Part shown: positions 24,090 through 36,079 of the stretch, piece after piece | Position numbering within the stretch: position 1 is the first letter of the stretch | Layout of the letters: each line of letters starts with the position of its first letter | Source: Cryptomeria japonica | Taxonomy: Eukaryota > Streptophyta > Pinopsida > Cupressales > Cupressaceae | Assembly (NCBI RefSeq): GCF_030272615.1 | Contig: NC_081411.1 | Coordinates: 839,115,388 to 839,179,387 of the forward strand | Direction: 5' to 3' | Length of the DNA: 64,000 nt | Position numbers and translations under genes: made by a program | The notes under the pieces: generated by a model | The model's input: only the letters and a program-made list of their open reading frames with translations | What the model was told of the DNA's origin: nothing | Database searches by the model: none

Positions 24090-26644
24090 CATGCAATCAA
24101 TTTTTCAGGGCTATGAGGATGCTAGGTAATCATTTTGATAAGATTGCATGGGGAATCTTCAAGGATTTTCAAAAGAAAATGCATGCAAGAGAAAGGATAC
24201 TAGCAAAGTAGGTAACCGGTATGAGAAAACAATTTGTTTTATGGTGGACATAGATACTTGTATGATGGAAGCTGTAGAACTGTAGACTACTTGGGTTATG
24301 CCCATGGGGTATGAAGTTGATAAAGATCTATTGATTGCATATACTAACCATGTAGCTGGTCAATCGATTGATACCACAACAAAAAGGCTTGGCACTTACA
24401 AGGAAAAATCCCTTCAAGTTCACTCAAATCTTAACCAACCGGTGATACCCAAGAAAGTGAGAAAAGAAGTTGAAGCCTTTGTTGAGCAAGATGGATTCAC
24501 CAAGGAAGCCATTGTTGAAGCTAGAGACAAGGATGATGGTAAATAGGTTGGAACATCTAGTACTCCAACTGACACCCCCACTAGTATGCAAACAAGAGTT
24601 GGAAAAGGGAAAGCTATAGAAAAAGTGAAACTAGTAGCTGTAAAGAAAGAGAAGTTGACAACAAAATCTTTGAAGATTCAGTTCTAGAGAAGAGGAAAGG
24701 TTGTTGATCCTACAACTAAACTAGTTAAAACTAGTAAAAGAAAGAAGCAAAAAGCTCAGAAATTAGCACCGATAGATGTAGATGATGAAGACATTGAATT
24801 TGAGAAAGAGAAGAAAGTCTTAAGGACTAGTCACAAGAAATCTAAGATTGTTGGAACCTCCATTGTCAAATCTGTAGATAAATCGGTAAATAAACCTACC
24901 GCTCTTGATAAACTGTTAAAAAGTATTATGAAATATGGTGTTCTTTAGGTTTTGAATAAATTGTATGATAATCTTGGTGAGAATGAACAAATATTAATAG
25001 AAGATGCAGTTGTGTATATGATGAATAAATATAGTAAAGCCCTTATTGAGCTGGAAGGGAAAATTTCAAATTCATTATACAATAAAATTGATGCAAGGTG
25101 CTAGGCTACAATGAAGTAGGAAAGAGAATTTATTGAGTATACACTCAAATGTCTTCAACCAGAAGCCACAAAGGAAGAATTCGATGACATTTAATTGAAT
25201 GCAAAATCTTCCTTTAGATCTAAGAAAAGATTGACAAGGATGCTAATCGGTGAGACTCAATCAGTCCAACAAGAGACTGAAATTTTGTTAAAGAAATCTT
25301 TGGGTCTAATTCCTACTGAAGAGGAATATGATAAGGATGCTAAACTTGTAATGCTTAAGGGTGAATATTTTCTAGAAGGTATTAAACCTACTGATTTTAA
25401 GCCCGATGCCATTGTGTTAGATGACTAACCGGTGAACACACAAACATAACATATGTTTATTCCTAATGATGATACTGGTGATAATGTTGCTAATATTGTT
25501 GACAACATAGATGTGTATGATTAGATGTTCATATCTTTGAACAACATGAGAAGAATTAGGAATAGGAAGGTAAGAAAGATGAAGAAGAAAAGAAGGATGA
25601 GGAGCCACCGATACATAATTAGACTACAGATACTTAACCACCATCGATAATGGAAAGTAATGAAGAAAAGAAAGAAGAAGAGAAGAATGAAGAAGATAAA
25701 ACTGAAAAATCAAGAGGGAAAAGAGGAGAATAAGGTAGAAAAGACTGAACCCATAGTGACACCTTTGTCACTTGATTCCAAAAACAAAGGTGTTGATGAA
25801 GAAGATGATGATGATGCATTAAGCATCCAAGGACCTCTTGACATGGATAAACTAAGTTCTACTGAGTTAATGGAGATTGTAACTGCCATGCAATCCCGAG
25901 CCAAAAGGAAGAGGATGAAAGAACAACAGAAGGAGGCAGAGACCATAAGGAGTGCAGTAGTTATTTTGTCTATTCTCTTATCGGACACTGATACAAGAAA
26001 TTTTGCCACACCTATTGACAAGCTTGGACAACCTGTTTTTGATGCCAGAGAGTAGATAAAGTCATTAGAGGATGCACCTTATGTCAATACGGAGAAAACC
26101 TAAAAGAAGAAAAAATAGAGAAATTGATATCTGAAATTGATAAAGGTAAAGTGGCTCTTACTGTTAATAATGATTATTGGATGGAAGTACTAGAAACCTG
26201 AGGTAAAATCCTCTCTACTGTTTCAACATTTTCCTTATTTTGTGCTGATTTGAAGAAGAAAAGAGAAGAAGTTGGTCATGAACTTGAAGTTGTAAGTGAG
26301 TCATTTAAGCCTCTTAATGATTCTGCTATTGATTTTGGAAGATCGGTTGTAGAACTTCAGTAAAAGTTGAAAGTATATGAGAAAAATAGGTAAAGAGAGT
26401 GGGGTCCTCACAGGAACTTCAAACACAACTTATACCGAAGGTTGAAGTTTTGTGGAGAGCATACAAAGAATGTGAAGCCATTCTTGCTACACCAGAAATG
26501 AGCATTGTTGATGCTATGGAGGAGCTAGCTAGATAAATCAAGACTCATGTGGAGATTGCAGGCATAATTTTAGAGACATGGCATAATGACTTTAAAAATT
26601 TGAAGTCTCATTTTAGTGATGTTTTTTCTATAATTCCTGTGTAA
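24090..26644 (+). pseudogene. ORF2 of element B, 5'-truncated and broken
   Basis: Homology to C and D ORF2 starts around FQKKMHARERI (C has FKDKMRARERL), with a frameshift near 24220. It then reads through an ICFMVD block to GYEVDKDLL at 24310. Pieces at 24298-24546, 25195-25428 and 25660-26055 are all in one frame, broken by TAG and TAA stops. A basic tract (KRKKQK, near 24750) and a second basic-acidic stretch at 25660-25850 (a Lys/Arg run, then EEDDDDA) lie in the middle. After a frameshift near 26100, the C-terminal helical region ends at the TAA at 26642-26644. The function is unknown. Confidence 0.7.
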
Positions 26645-28079
26645 ATACTTTATGACTCTTATATCTATAAATATGCTTTGATGCAAATTTTGATATGACA
26701 TGTATTTTTGTTTCATTTGGTATTGTTGTCAAAGGGGGAGTAAGATTTGAGTCAAAATTTTGTATGTAATTATACATTGTATTTTGTTAGAGCATGCAAT
26801 TTCTAAGGGGGAGTATATGTCATATAGTCAATTTTTGTTTTGCACACTTAGTTGACAAATTTTTTCCTAATTGTTCCCATCAATGCCAAAGGTGGAGATT
26901 GTTGGCATTTGACTAAACCGGTAAAGATTATTGTTGTTATGCAACTAGTATATGATTAGTTAGTGATTGCCATGAAGAAATTGAGATTCATGTTTGATGA
27001 CTAAGTTTTGTGTTGTCATTGATGACAACAATGTTTTTGCAGTCATCTAAGTCTTAGAAGCCAACTGGTACAAAACACAATTTTACAGAGAACTAGTAAT
27101 TAGGATCTCAACTAGTAAACTGAGACAGACATGCATTCCAACAACCAGTACAGATGATTCATGAATAGTTGGATGTTGCAGTTTCATAGCGATGATGGTG
27201 ATAGGTATTTGGAGATATGTTCACAACCGCATTGGTTGATTAAATTGGATGAGCAAGATTTGATTTACAGAACAGACAAACTGGTAGAACACTTAACCGG
27301 TAACACGACACAAGTTTTAATTTGTTATGTCGGTGACCGACATATGTAAAGTGTGCAGTGTAAATACTTTATGACTCTTATATCTATATATATGCTTTGA
27401 TGCAAATTTTGATATGACATGTATTTTTGTTTCATTTGGCATTGTTGTCAAAGGGGTAGCAAGATTTGAGTCAAAATTTTGTATGTAATTGTACATTGTA
27501 TTTTGTTAGAGCATGCAATTTCTAAGGGGGAGTATATGTCATATAGTCAATTTTTGTTTTGCACACTTAGTTGACAATTTTTTTCCTAATTGTTCCCATC
27601 AATGCCAAAGGTGGAGATTGTTGGCATTTGACTAAACCAGTAAAGATTATTGTTGTTATGCAACTAGTATATGATTAGTTAGTGATTGTGATGAAGAAAT
27701 TGAGATTCATGTTTGATGACTAAGTTTTGTGTTGTCATTGATGACAACAATGTTTTTGCAGTCATCTAAGTCTTAGAAGCCAACCGGTACAAAACACAAT
27801 TTTACAGAGAACCAGTAATTAGGATCTCAACTAGTAAAGTAAGACAGACGTGCATTCCAACAACTAGTACAGGTGATTCATGAATAGTTGGATGTTGCAG
27901 TTTCATAGCAATGATGGTGATAGGTATTTGGAGATATGTTCACAACCACATTGGTTGATTCAATTGGATGAGCGAGATTTGATTTACAGAACAAACAAAC
28001 TGGTAGAACACTTAACCGGTAACATGACACAAGTTTTAATTTGTTATGTCGGTGGCCGACATATGTAAAGTGTGCGGTG
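26642..28079 (+). repeat. 719-bp tandem duplication spanning polypurine tract and U3
   Basis: Unit 1 is 26642-27360 and unit 2 is 27361-28079. Each unit starts right after ORF2 (TAAATACTTTATGACTC), contains two internal purine runs and the terminal tract (AAAGGTGGAGAT), and takes in the first 461 bp of the LTR. The LTR start TGTTGGCATT occurs at 26900 and again at 27619. Most differences between the units are CpG transitions. Confidence 0.95.
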
Positions 28080-28191
28080 TAAGTTTGTCTAGATTCATTG
28101 AACCTAGGAAATTGTTCCAAGGTTATAGTCGACTTAATGTAAATATTTATAAAAAGTGTGATAAGGTATAAAGTCAGTATATATATATATA

Positions 28192-28227
<36 letters not shown>

Positions 28228-28842
28228 GAGAGAATTCATGAGCGAATATTGTGAATGTGATCATGTGGTGATTAAGGAAGTTTTGTAATGAAGTGTTATT
28301 GATGTTTTAAAGATCAAAAGTGGATCTTATCAAACACAAAAAAATTTACTTGAAGATCTTATCACTGTTGTTTTCCTAACAGTTTGCAACAACAAAATCC
28401 CGTAACCGGGTAGGTCCTGACAGGCCTTAATTTGTAAATCCCCTAATAGGGTAGCTCTGAATCAAAGTGTTAAATCCTCTTGCAAGGTTGATCTTAACAG
28501 ATCATTGCTCCTAACATGGCTTATCATTCAAATCCCTTGACCGGTGACTCTTAGACCGGGTCTTCTACTAACAAGATATAGTTGTAAGACCTTAACCGGT
28601 CAAGATTTCTTTTTGTAGATAGTGAATCTTGTGGGTACCAACTCCCACCATGGTTTTTCCCTTTTGGGTTTTCCATGTATAATCCCTTGTGTTATGTGGA
28701 ATTTTTTTATTGGGTATTTTCTTATGTAAATATATTTCTCATATGCTTGATAAGTTTAAAGCTATTAAAGTTTGTGATCAGATTTATATTGTTTTTGCTT
28801 GCACAGATTCACCCCACCTCTCAGTGCCTTATAAGTTCATCA
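27619..28842 (+). repeat. 3' LTR of element B
   Basis: It runs from TGTTGGCATT to about AAGTTCATCA, 1224 bp. It contains the shared Copia module (CCACCATGGTTTTTCCC, then GGTTTTCCATGTATAA, about 28645-28682) and a terminal ATTCACCCCACCTCTCAGTG. Confidence 0.8.
28178..28225 (+). repeat. (AT)n(GT)n microsatellite in the LTR of B
   Basis: A run of AT dinucleotides passes directly into about 16 GT dinucleotides. Confidence 0.95.
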
Positions 28843-28849
28843 TCATTAT

Positions 28850-28955
28850 CTAGTCTCTTATAGTCTTCCTTGGAAGTGCAATGTGAAGCATAATGTCCAA
28901 TTCTACCACAAGAAAAGCATTTGAGAGTTAACTTACCTTTATACTTTCTAGTGTC
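28850..28955 (-). pseudogene. Gag zinc-knuckle fragment
   Basis: The minus strand encodes one well-formed CCHC knuckle, CFSCGRIGHYASHC, followed by SKEDYKRLDNDD. It is squeezed between the end of B's LTR and the poly(A) end of the LINE. It is probably a piece of an older retroelement gag into which the LINE, and perhaps B, inserted. Confidence 0.7.
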
Positions 28956-28970
28956 TTTTTTTTTTTTTTT

Positions 28971-30984
28971 GCAAGAGTGGCAAGCCATTGATATATATAT
29001 TAATAAGATAACTAATTCAAGAGCTCAATAGGGAAAGAATCAGGAAGAAAACCCTATGTCCTTGCTCATATACAATGGAAAGAGAAGTCGGGGCAATAAG
29101 AAAGGACCCCCTAAAGATCCAAAGGGATATAAGGGCCTCCCCATTGTACAAACCTCATAGAGGCCAAAGTTGAGAAAAGCAGGACAAGACAAGACTAGAA
29201 AACCTTAAAAAACTACCACCATAATTGGATATCATGAAAAATTGGGGAACGGGATTTGAGTTAACATAACATAGCAAAGCTACCATACCCGATAGTCAGT
29301 TGTATTATAATGGGACTTTAATATCGGTATTCCTTTCATATTAACTGGTTCAAGGAAACTCCAATACCTGAACCTTCCAGCTAGTTAGCAAAATGTCTCT
29401 ACTACTGGTTTTGTTGTACCGGTGGGAAAAAAAGAGGAAGAGACTAAGTAATTCTGTCACAACTAGTTGTTAGATATATCATACCAGTGCTTTAATACCA
29501 TAATGCTTCTCATATTAACTGATTCAAAAGAAGCCTCCACTACCGATACAACCCAGTCAATTAACAAAATGTCTCTGCTACCAGTTCAATTGAACTAGTG
29601 GAAATGAACAAAGAGACCAACACCCGTTACCTGGTATAGTTAATCTTATACTTGGGCTTATAATTTTGCAACCAGGCCATCCTCAGCAATTTTGAAAAAG
29701 GAGTGCCATCTGACAGCCATATTTATATTTATCAAAATAGATGCTGAATTTACCCTCTGCTTTACCCCTCCATTGGCTGGACATGTTCATCTTGATGTTC
29801 TTGCACCATGCCCCTGTTGATTATGGGTGGAATTTGAGCTAACCCTACAACATCAATGGAGTCCTGCAATAGCATAGGCCCTAAGGAAACATTTAAATCT
29901 GACACTATTGATCAAAGGGGTGGATTCAACTTGAGAGGTTCGACATTCAACAGAATTAACAAGGCATTCGACTTTTTCTTGACCAAAGTAAGCAATTCCC
30001 ACCCTATTTCCCTATAGTGTCTATCCAGAGCTCTTTAGATATAAGAAAAGTTCTACATCTGCAGTGTATGTTTAGTGTTATCATAAATTGACATAAAGGA
30101 ATGTCTGGATAAGAGGAAATGCCATGGGAAAATACCTCCAATGTGGGAATTTCCCTCCCACAAGTCATACCTTTGGGTTGCAAGGAGAAGTTTATTACCA
30201 GGCAGAAATTCATGCTTGAGAACTTTTGTAGAAATTAAATCAAGCATTGAAAGGGATTGGAGCAAGTCAAATGCATTTGACAAGAAAATAGAAATAAGCT
30301 GGGAAGGGAAGATGGCCCTTCTTGCCTGAGGAAACAAGATTTCTTCACCAATCACCTTCTTGATGCTCCTCTTGATCTGGTATGATTGAATTTGGAAAAG
30401 TTGTCCCAAAAAAACATCTGTAATGTGCTTTGTGAAGGGCCTGTCCCACTCTTGTACTACTAAGAAGACTCTATAGTTACATAGAAAATACTTTGTGTGC
30501 TCTCTGCGACATGTTGCACAAGTCGAGTCCAATTGCAATCTTCCTTCCATTGAAGTCAGCAAGCCCTAATCTAGAGTTCTGGCTAATTTATTTCTTCCAA
30601 ACTTGTGCTATGTACAAAATAATTTAACTTACGAGGGAAGAATGCCTTGAAGGTGGAGGGAGGGAGATTTAATAGCTGGTTCGACCGTCTAAAATGTAAT
30701 TAAGAGCTCTTCTTGCTTGCAAGAATTCACATGTGGAAACTTTATTGAGCCATGAATGAGGTGTTACCGGATAACGTCTCACATGTGCCAAAGATGTAAT
30801 TGTGTATGCAAAGATGACAAGGGACTAGTTTTAATACATTTGCACATATGATCATGCTAAGTGATTAATTCACCTTGGATAGAGGTCATTCCTATAGGCG
30901 AAGTTAAATGGCATTTAGATGATTAACCACGAAGATTACTGTGTCTCATCACACATGAAATCTCATCCCATAGAATGTTTTTTA
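28971..30984 (-). other. 3' region of the LINE, with a 169-codon open frame
   Basis: About 2 kb lies between the RNase H end and the poly(A) run. It contains one long frame on minus at 30562-30053 (169 codons, TTDVFLGQL-like, no family recognised), which continues past single stops with a VKKKSNALLILLNVEPLKL stretch near 29900. It may be a LINE 3' sequence that is coincidentally open, or an older coding remnant. Confidence 0.45.
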
Positions 30985-32779
30985 ATTGCAAAAATCCTTT
31001 AACTCATGATCATCCTTGATCGATTCAATTTGAAGACCATCGCAACCCATGTTTGCAAGTATACCTGCCATCTTATTACCTTCCTTGTAAGTGTGCAAAA
31101 TGTGAAATTCTTCAAATGAGTCTAGCAAAGACAAAACTTGTCTGAGAACATAAGTGATCCTCCAATTTAATGCTTTCCTCTATATACAAGCATTAATAAT
31201 TAGAGAGGAGTCCCCTTCAATAGGAACTTTTAGGTAACCCAATTTCTTCCCGAGGATCAATCCTTCCAATAACGGTTGTGCCTTTGCCATATTATTAGTT
31301 CCTAGGGGTAGCACAAAAGATTTGAAGGCTTTTAAATTTCCCATATGATCCCTAATACAAAATCCAGCCCCTCAGTCACCTGGGTTCCCTCTTGAAGAAC
31401 CATCAAAGTTAATTTTGACAAAATCTCGATGAGGGGGTTGCCATGAAATGTTAGATCTATCAACCTTAATCAATTTTTTAAAGGATGACAAGTTGGAGTT
31501 AGATGGTGATAAAATGTGCTTCCAATTCCTAATAATGGAAGAGTCCCAGGATGAAAAAATTGAAGAACTGTTAAAATGGGATTGAATATACACATTAACT
31601 AGGTCTGAAACAGATTTCTCAATGACTTTCAAGACTTTATCAACAAACAAAGACACTTTCCTAAAATTCTTTTATTCTTTTCCCACCAGATGGACCAAAT
31701 GACTAATGCTGGAATGATGTGCCAAATACAAGAAAAGGTGGAGGAGGTAAACAGAGTAGGCCAGGATTGCAACAAATCCCAAATTGTGTTTGGTAGAGGC
31801 AATGAGATTTGCAATCTATTCAAAATGAATAACCAACACTATTGAGCGAATGGACACTGAACAAACAAATGGCCAACTATTTCACTTTCCTTATTACATA
31901 GAACATAGAGAAATGGTTGCAAAATTTGTAGCTTGACTAGTCTATTGCTCGTTAAGATTTTTTTTTGAATTGCCAACCAAGAGAAGCAACTTGCTTTAGG
32001 TAAAACCTTGCTATTCCAATAGAATTTAAAAGCTCTTTGGTTCTATTGTTGTTCCATCATATGTTATAAAGCTGCATATCCATTTTTAATTGAAAATACA
32101 CCTTGTTTGGAAGGAGCCCAAAAAACTTTATCCGATTTATCTGAGATGAATACAACCCTCTAATCCAAAAGTTTTTGTAACATCTTTTGATTAGTATCAG
32201 TGATAATATGCAAAAAATCTTTCTAGATGGCTTTCCCTTAATGTAATTCAATTCCATTGATATAATTAATGAGTTTCTCACCCCATGCATGAGTGAGAGT
32301 AGGAATTATTTCTTGCATATGTTGACATTGTGCTAATGGAGGGTATCCATTCCATGAGTCATTCCAGAAATAAATTCACTCCCCATTATTAACTTGCCAA
32401 GAAATATACATGGTTACCAATTCTCTGGAGGACATCATAAAGTTCAACATTGCAAATCCATTTGGAGGATTAGCAATGGTGAAGATTCTCAATGGGTTTG
32501 AAGAGTCTAGATACTTTGCTTCCATGATTTGACACTATTTTGCATTAGGTTTGGAGTACATTTTCCATACCAATTTACCTACAAATGCTTTATTCTGTTT
32601 GGTGAGATCATGCAGTCCTACTCCTCCTACCACTTTTCCATGTGACATATTGGTGAGTGAGATTAATGGAATTTTATTTTCTTGTGAAAGATTACCCTTC
32701 CATAAAAAGATTTTGATGAGTTTTTGGATCTTCATGACAACCGATTTTGGAGCTTTAAGAATAGAGATGTAGTAAGTAG
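30985..32779 (-). pseudogene. LINE ORF2 C-terminal half: zf-RVT-like region and RNase H
   Basis: After the solo-LTR gap the frame resumes with a KIFLWKGN motif (32735-32690) and GGVGLHDL...QNKAF, the standard plant L1 region behind RT. A PALVIWSIWWEKNKRI piece (31823-31629) follows. RNase H has FVKINFDGSSRGNPGD near 31380, IEGDSSLII near 31200, and a final GNKMAGILANMG near 31070. Several stops and frameshifts make it non-functional. Confidence 0.85.
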
Positions 32780-34353
32780 TGTAGCATCGGAATTAGGAAT
32801 CATCAAAGCAAGTATAAAGACATGTTAATCATTATTAGCTCAATCATAAACACACATTGCAATGATCTAATCCTAAGCACACTCAATAGAGACATAAAAA
32901 CAAAGCATTCAAAAGCAAATATCATGCAAACCAGATGACGATTTGGATGCTTCTTCCATGCGGCTCCATTGTTCTTCTTTCCTCTTCAAATGGATTTGTG
33001 GATCTCACCTACAAGTGCACACATACAATTGAAAGCAAGATGGATGTTGGTTATTGGTCAAGAGTACTAGAAGCATAAATTTGATAGTTTTATCAGGGAT
33101 TCGGGATTAGCTTTGATTGAAAATCATCCAATTTATAGAAGAATTGGATAAATGACAAGGTTAGCATGATGCAATTCAAATGGAAATTGCAAATCAATAT
33201 GACAAATTATGACAAATTATGCACTTTCCATGCACAATTTGATTGATTGATAATTGATGACAAATTATGACACATTCTATGTCAAAATTGATTGATTATC
33301 AATTATGACAATTTATGACAAATTAAAATGTCATTCCCATGGAATTAGGAGATGAAATAGGAGGGAAAAGAAATTAGAAATTAAGGAAATTAGAAAATTG
33401 AAATTGATGACAATTAGGAATTAGAAATTGATGGAAAAATAGGAAATTAGGAACTAGAAGAAATTAGGTAAATTAATTAATAATTTGTCATTTATTAATT
33501 AATTTACAAGAGGAAGAATAATTAGCCAATTAAATAAAGATTTAATTGTAATGAGAAGACCTAGGATTAATAAATAATTTAGTAATCCTAGAGGAAGAAA
33601 TGACAAATTAGGTTAAATGAATAAATCATAAAACCCTAGAAGACGAATTAGGTCTTGAAAGATAATTGACTCGATTTGATTTAATTTTGGATTGATAAAT
33701 GACCAATGTGATAAACGATTTGATTGAAAAATGCGCCAATTGATGAGGAACAATGACAAATTGATCCAAATTGACATAATTGAGACAGACAACGATCGAT
33801 AGCGAAATGATCACAAAATGACAAAATGGACAAGAGAACAAGGATCGATAACAAAATAGATTGCAAGATGACAAGATTGAAAATGACCACGATCGATGAC
33901 AAATCGATCGCAAAATGACAAGATCAAACAATGACAACGATCGATGACAAATCGATCGTTAAAATGACAAGATTGAAGGATTAATGATAAATCGACAAGA
34001 TTGATAAGAGGACAACGATCGATGACAAATCGATCGCAAGATTGATAGGATTGAAAAGAGGACAAAACCCTAATTAGGATTGACAATGTCCAAAATGATG
34101 ACAAATAAGCATGCACATTGATGCAATAGGATAAGATCGATTAAAATGATGACTGGATAGTGTTGTCGACAAGACCAAATTCGAGGACGAGATGATTGAA
34201 GAATGCAGAAGAATGACTCGATGGTCACAAATGATAAAAACCAAGTGTGTGACATAGGAGAAATGTTAATGCGATGCAAAAACCTAAAATGAGGCAATGC
34301 GCAAATGTTAAAGTATGACCTCGCAAGCGTTTGACCATTTTTAGGTGTCTACA
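32780..34353. repeat. Solo LTR (probable Gypsy) inside the LINE
   Basis: The insert is 1574 bp with ends TGTAGCATCGG and GGTGTCTACA, flanked by a perfect AGTAG duplication (32775-32779 and 34354-34358). Removing it rejoins the LINE frame between ...ASIPT and YYISILKAPKS. There is no coding region. The terminal GGTGTCTACA resembles plant Gypsy LTR ends. An AT-rich part (33100-33640) precedes an array of TCGATGACAAATCGATCG-like units (about 33780-34040). Confidence 0.85.
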
Positions 34354-34358
34354 AGTAG

Positions 34359-35192
34359 GTATGGAGGCCAAGACAATTTTGATAAGGAGGATACGGCTTG
34401 AGAGAGATAGTCATCTTACTGGCCAAGCTGAAATTCTTGATTTAATCCTTTCAAGCACACTTTCCCAATAAGATGATTTATTAGCTCCCATGAAGAAAGG
34501 AATACCTAGATACGAGCAAGGTAAAACTTCTAGTTTGAATTCCAAAATTTTAATGATATTTCTGCTAATTGCAAGTTTTGTGTTGAAGATAAATACCTTT
34601 GATTTCTGAGCATTAATTTGTTGACCTAAAACTAATGTGTAGGATTCCAAAAATTTCTTAATCTAATTAGCATCTGCTATGTTGGATTTTCCATAAAGAA
34701 GAGTGTCATCCACAAAGAGTGTGTGTGTGACTAAAATGGGAGTATTGGGAATGAGGATAGCCTGCCAAGATCCCTTTTCACTATTGACTTTGATCATTCT
34801 ACTCAAAGCTTCTGCCATGATGATGAACAAGAAAAGGGATAGTGGGTCTCCTTGCCTAACACCTTTAGTAGCTACAAAGAAACTTGAAGATGCCCCATTG
34901 ATAATGATTGAGAAGAATGCTCTTGAAATACATGGTCTAATCTATTTGTACCATTTATCAGAGAATCCAAATTTGTGGAGAACTTTTAAGAGGAAATTCC
35001 AATTTACCCTATCATAGGCTGTCATCATATCAAGCCTAGCAATAAAGGATGGCATTTGGGTAGTTTGGATAGAGTGGAGAACTTCATGTTCAACTAATAC
35101 TCCTTCCATAGTGTCCCTCCCAAGGACAAAGCCCCCTTGTTCAAGTGATATAAGTTTTGGAATGAGTTTTTGCAATCTTTTATAGATGGCCT
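34359..35192 (-). pseudogene. LINE reverse transcriptase, central and C-terminal part
   Basis: Reading from 35192: LIPKLISLEQGGFVLGRD, then LDMMTAYDRVNWNFL (first catalytic Asp), then KFGFSDKW, VRQGDPLS near 34845, and the catalytic FVDDTLLYG near 34710. After these come GQQINAQKSKVFIF, CSYLGIPFF and SRISAW. This is the plant L1-type RT order. Only two or three stops are seen, so it is one of the better-preserved coding stretches here. It is cut at 35192 by element C and at 34358 by the solo LTR. Confidence 0.9.
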
Positions 35193-36008
35193 TGTTGGCA
35201 TTCTACACTCTTATGACAATGGTTTATGAGAATGGTTGTGTTTTCATTGATGGCAAACTGATTGACAAATTGATAGGCAACCAACTGACATTCACCAACA
35301 TTAAGATTTCTACATACATTGACAAGCACCGACACTGACATTCAAATTACATCGGCAACAGTATACCAACACTCAAGCCGACATGGAAATATCTTTTATT
35401 GTAATATAATTATCTTTTTGTAAGCCGACTTGGTATATTGTAAAAGACTCATATATGTATGAAGTCTTGTAGGTCATTTTGAGAAGTGATGTCTGTGATG
35501 AAAGAGGAATGATATGATGCAAAATTGATAGAAGAATTTTGTATAAGGACAACAAGGTTTTGGTTATATAGTCTGAGCTTAAACTAGTACTGAACCTGGC
35601 ATAGTTGATGCTGATTTGAGCAATACATTGTATTGGATTTAATCATCCATTTTGTAAGCCAGTGAGACTTCTATTTTGTAGCTGAGAAGTGCGATCCAGG
35701 CTGTTAGCCTTCCTGCATGTGCAGGCCCCTCTTGTAAGTAATATTTATTCATTGGCCAGTGAGTGAATATTGTGGGTCACAAATCCCACTGAGGTTTTTC
35801 CCACACCGAGGTTCCTCATTAAATATCTTGTGTTATGGTGTGTTCTCTATGCTATCTTTGTTATTCTTATTTGCTACATTAATTCTTATTTACCGGTACA
35901 CTATTTTGGGGTGTAAAGTTTTAAATAAGTATAAATATTCTCTTAACCGGTTAGACACTGATTCATCCCCCCCTCTTAGTGTCTTTGGGACTATCATTGA
36001 TTCTAACA
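35193..36008 (+). repeat. 5' LTR of element C
   Basis: It is 816 bp, TGTTGGCATTCTACAC to GATTCTAACA. The shared Copia module (CCCACTGAGGTTTTTCCC) is at about 35785-35830, and TTCATCCCCCCCTCTTAGTG is near the end. Confidence 0.95.
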
Positions 36009-36010
36009 AT

Positions 36011-36022
36011 TGGTATCAAAGC
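36011..36022 (+). other. Primer binding site of element C
   Basis: TGGTATCAAAGC is one base different from the iMet site used by E1 and E3. Confidence 0.9.
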
Positions 36023-36079
36023 TTGGTCCTCTATTTGAAAAAGCCTAACAGCTTGAGGAAGATTCTGACACCGATACAA

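Larger units (their letters stand above)
24090..28842 (+). mobile_element. Element B: 5'-truncated ORF2-bearing LTR element
   Basis: It begins inside ORF2; no ORF1, primer site or 5' LTR is seen. It keeps ORF2 to its natural end (26644), three purine tracts and a 3' LTR ending at about 28842. A 719-bp tandem duplication (26642-27360 and 27361-28079) covers the ORF2/LTR junction. Protein similarity is closest to element A. The left edge at about 24090 is where homology to C and D starts. Confidence 0.75.
28956..35192 (-). mobile_element. L1-like LINE, 3' two-thirds
   Basis: It is a minus-strand LINE. The poly(A) tail is the T15 run at 28956-28970. Reading upstream come a long 3' region, RNase H, a zf-RVT-like region and reverse transcriptase. 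It is interrupted by a solo LTR (32780-34353) and by element C at 35193. The RT continues beyond C at 48604, because the C target duplication GGCCT flanks both sides. The 5' end is not resolved. Confidence 0.88.

Noticed and set aside
27161-28068. Two near-identical 62-codon frames (27161-27349 and 27880-28068)
   Set aside because: They are the two units of the 719-bp LTR duplication. The DNA is LTR U3, and open length of 62 codons is not evidence of a gene.
27878-28264. 128-codon minus frame with a His-Thr run
   Set aside because: The run is the translated (GT)n microsatellite in the LTR of B.
33780-34040. Regular repeats considered as a CRISPR array
   Set aside because: Units are short, imperfect and contiguous without unique spacers, and the context is a plant LTR.
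33626-34297. Overlapping minus frames of 70-100 codons
   Set aside because: They lie wholly in the repetitive solo LTR (TCGATCG words), with no motif.
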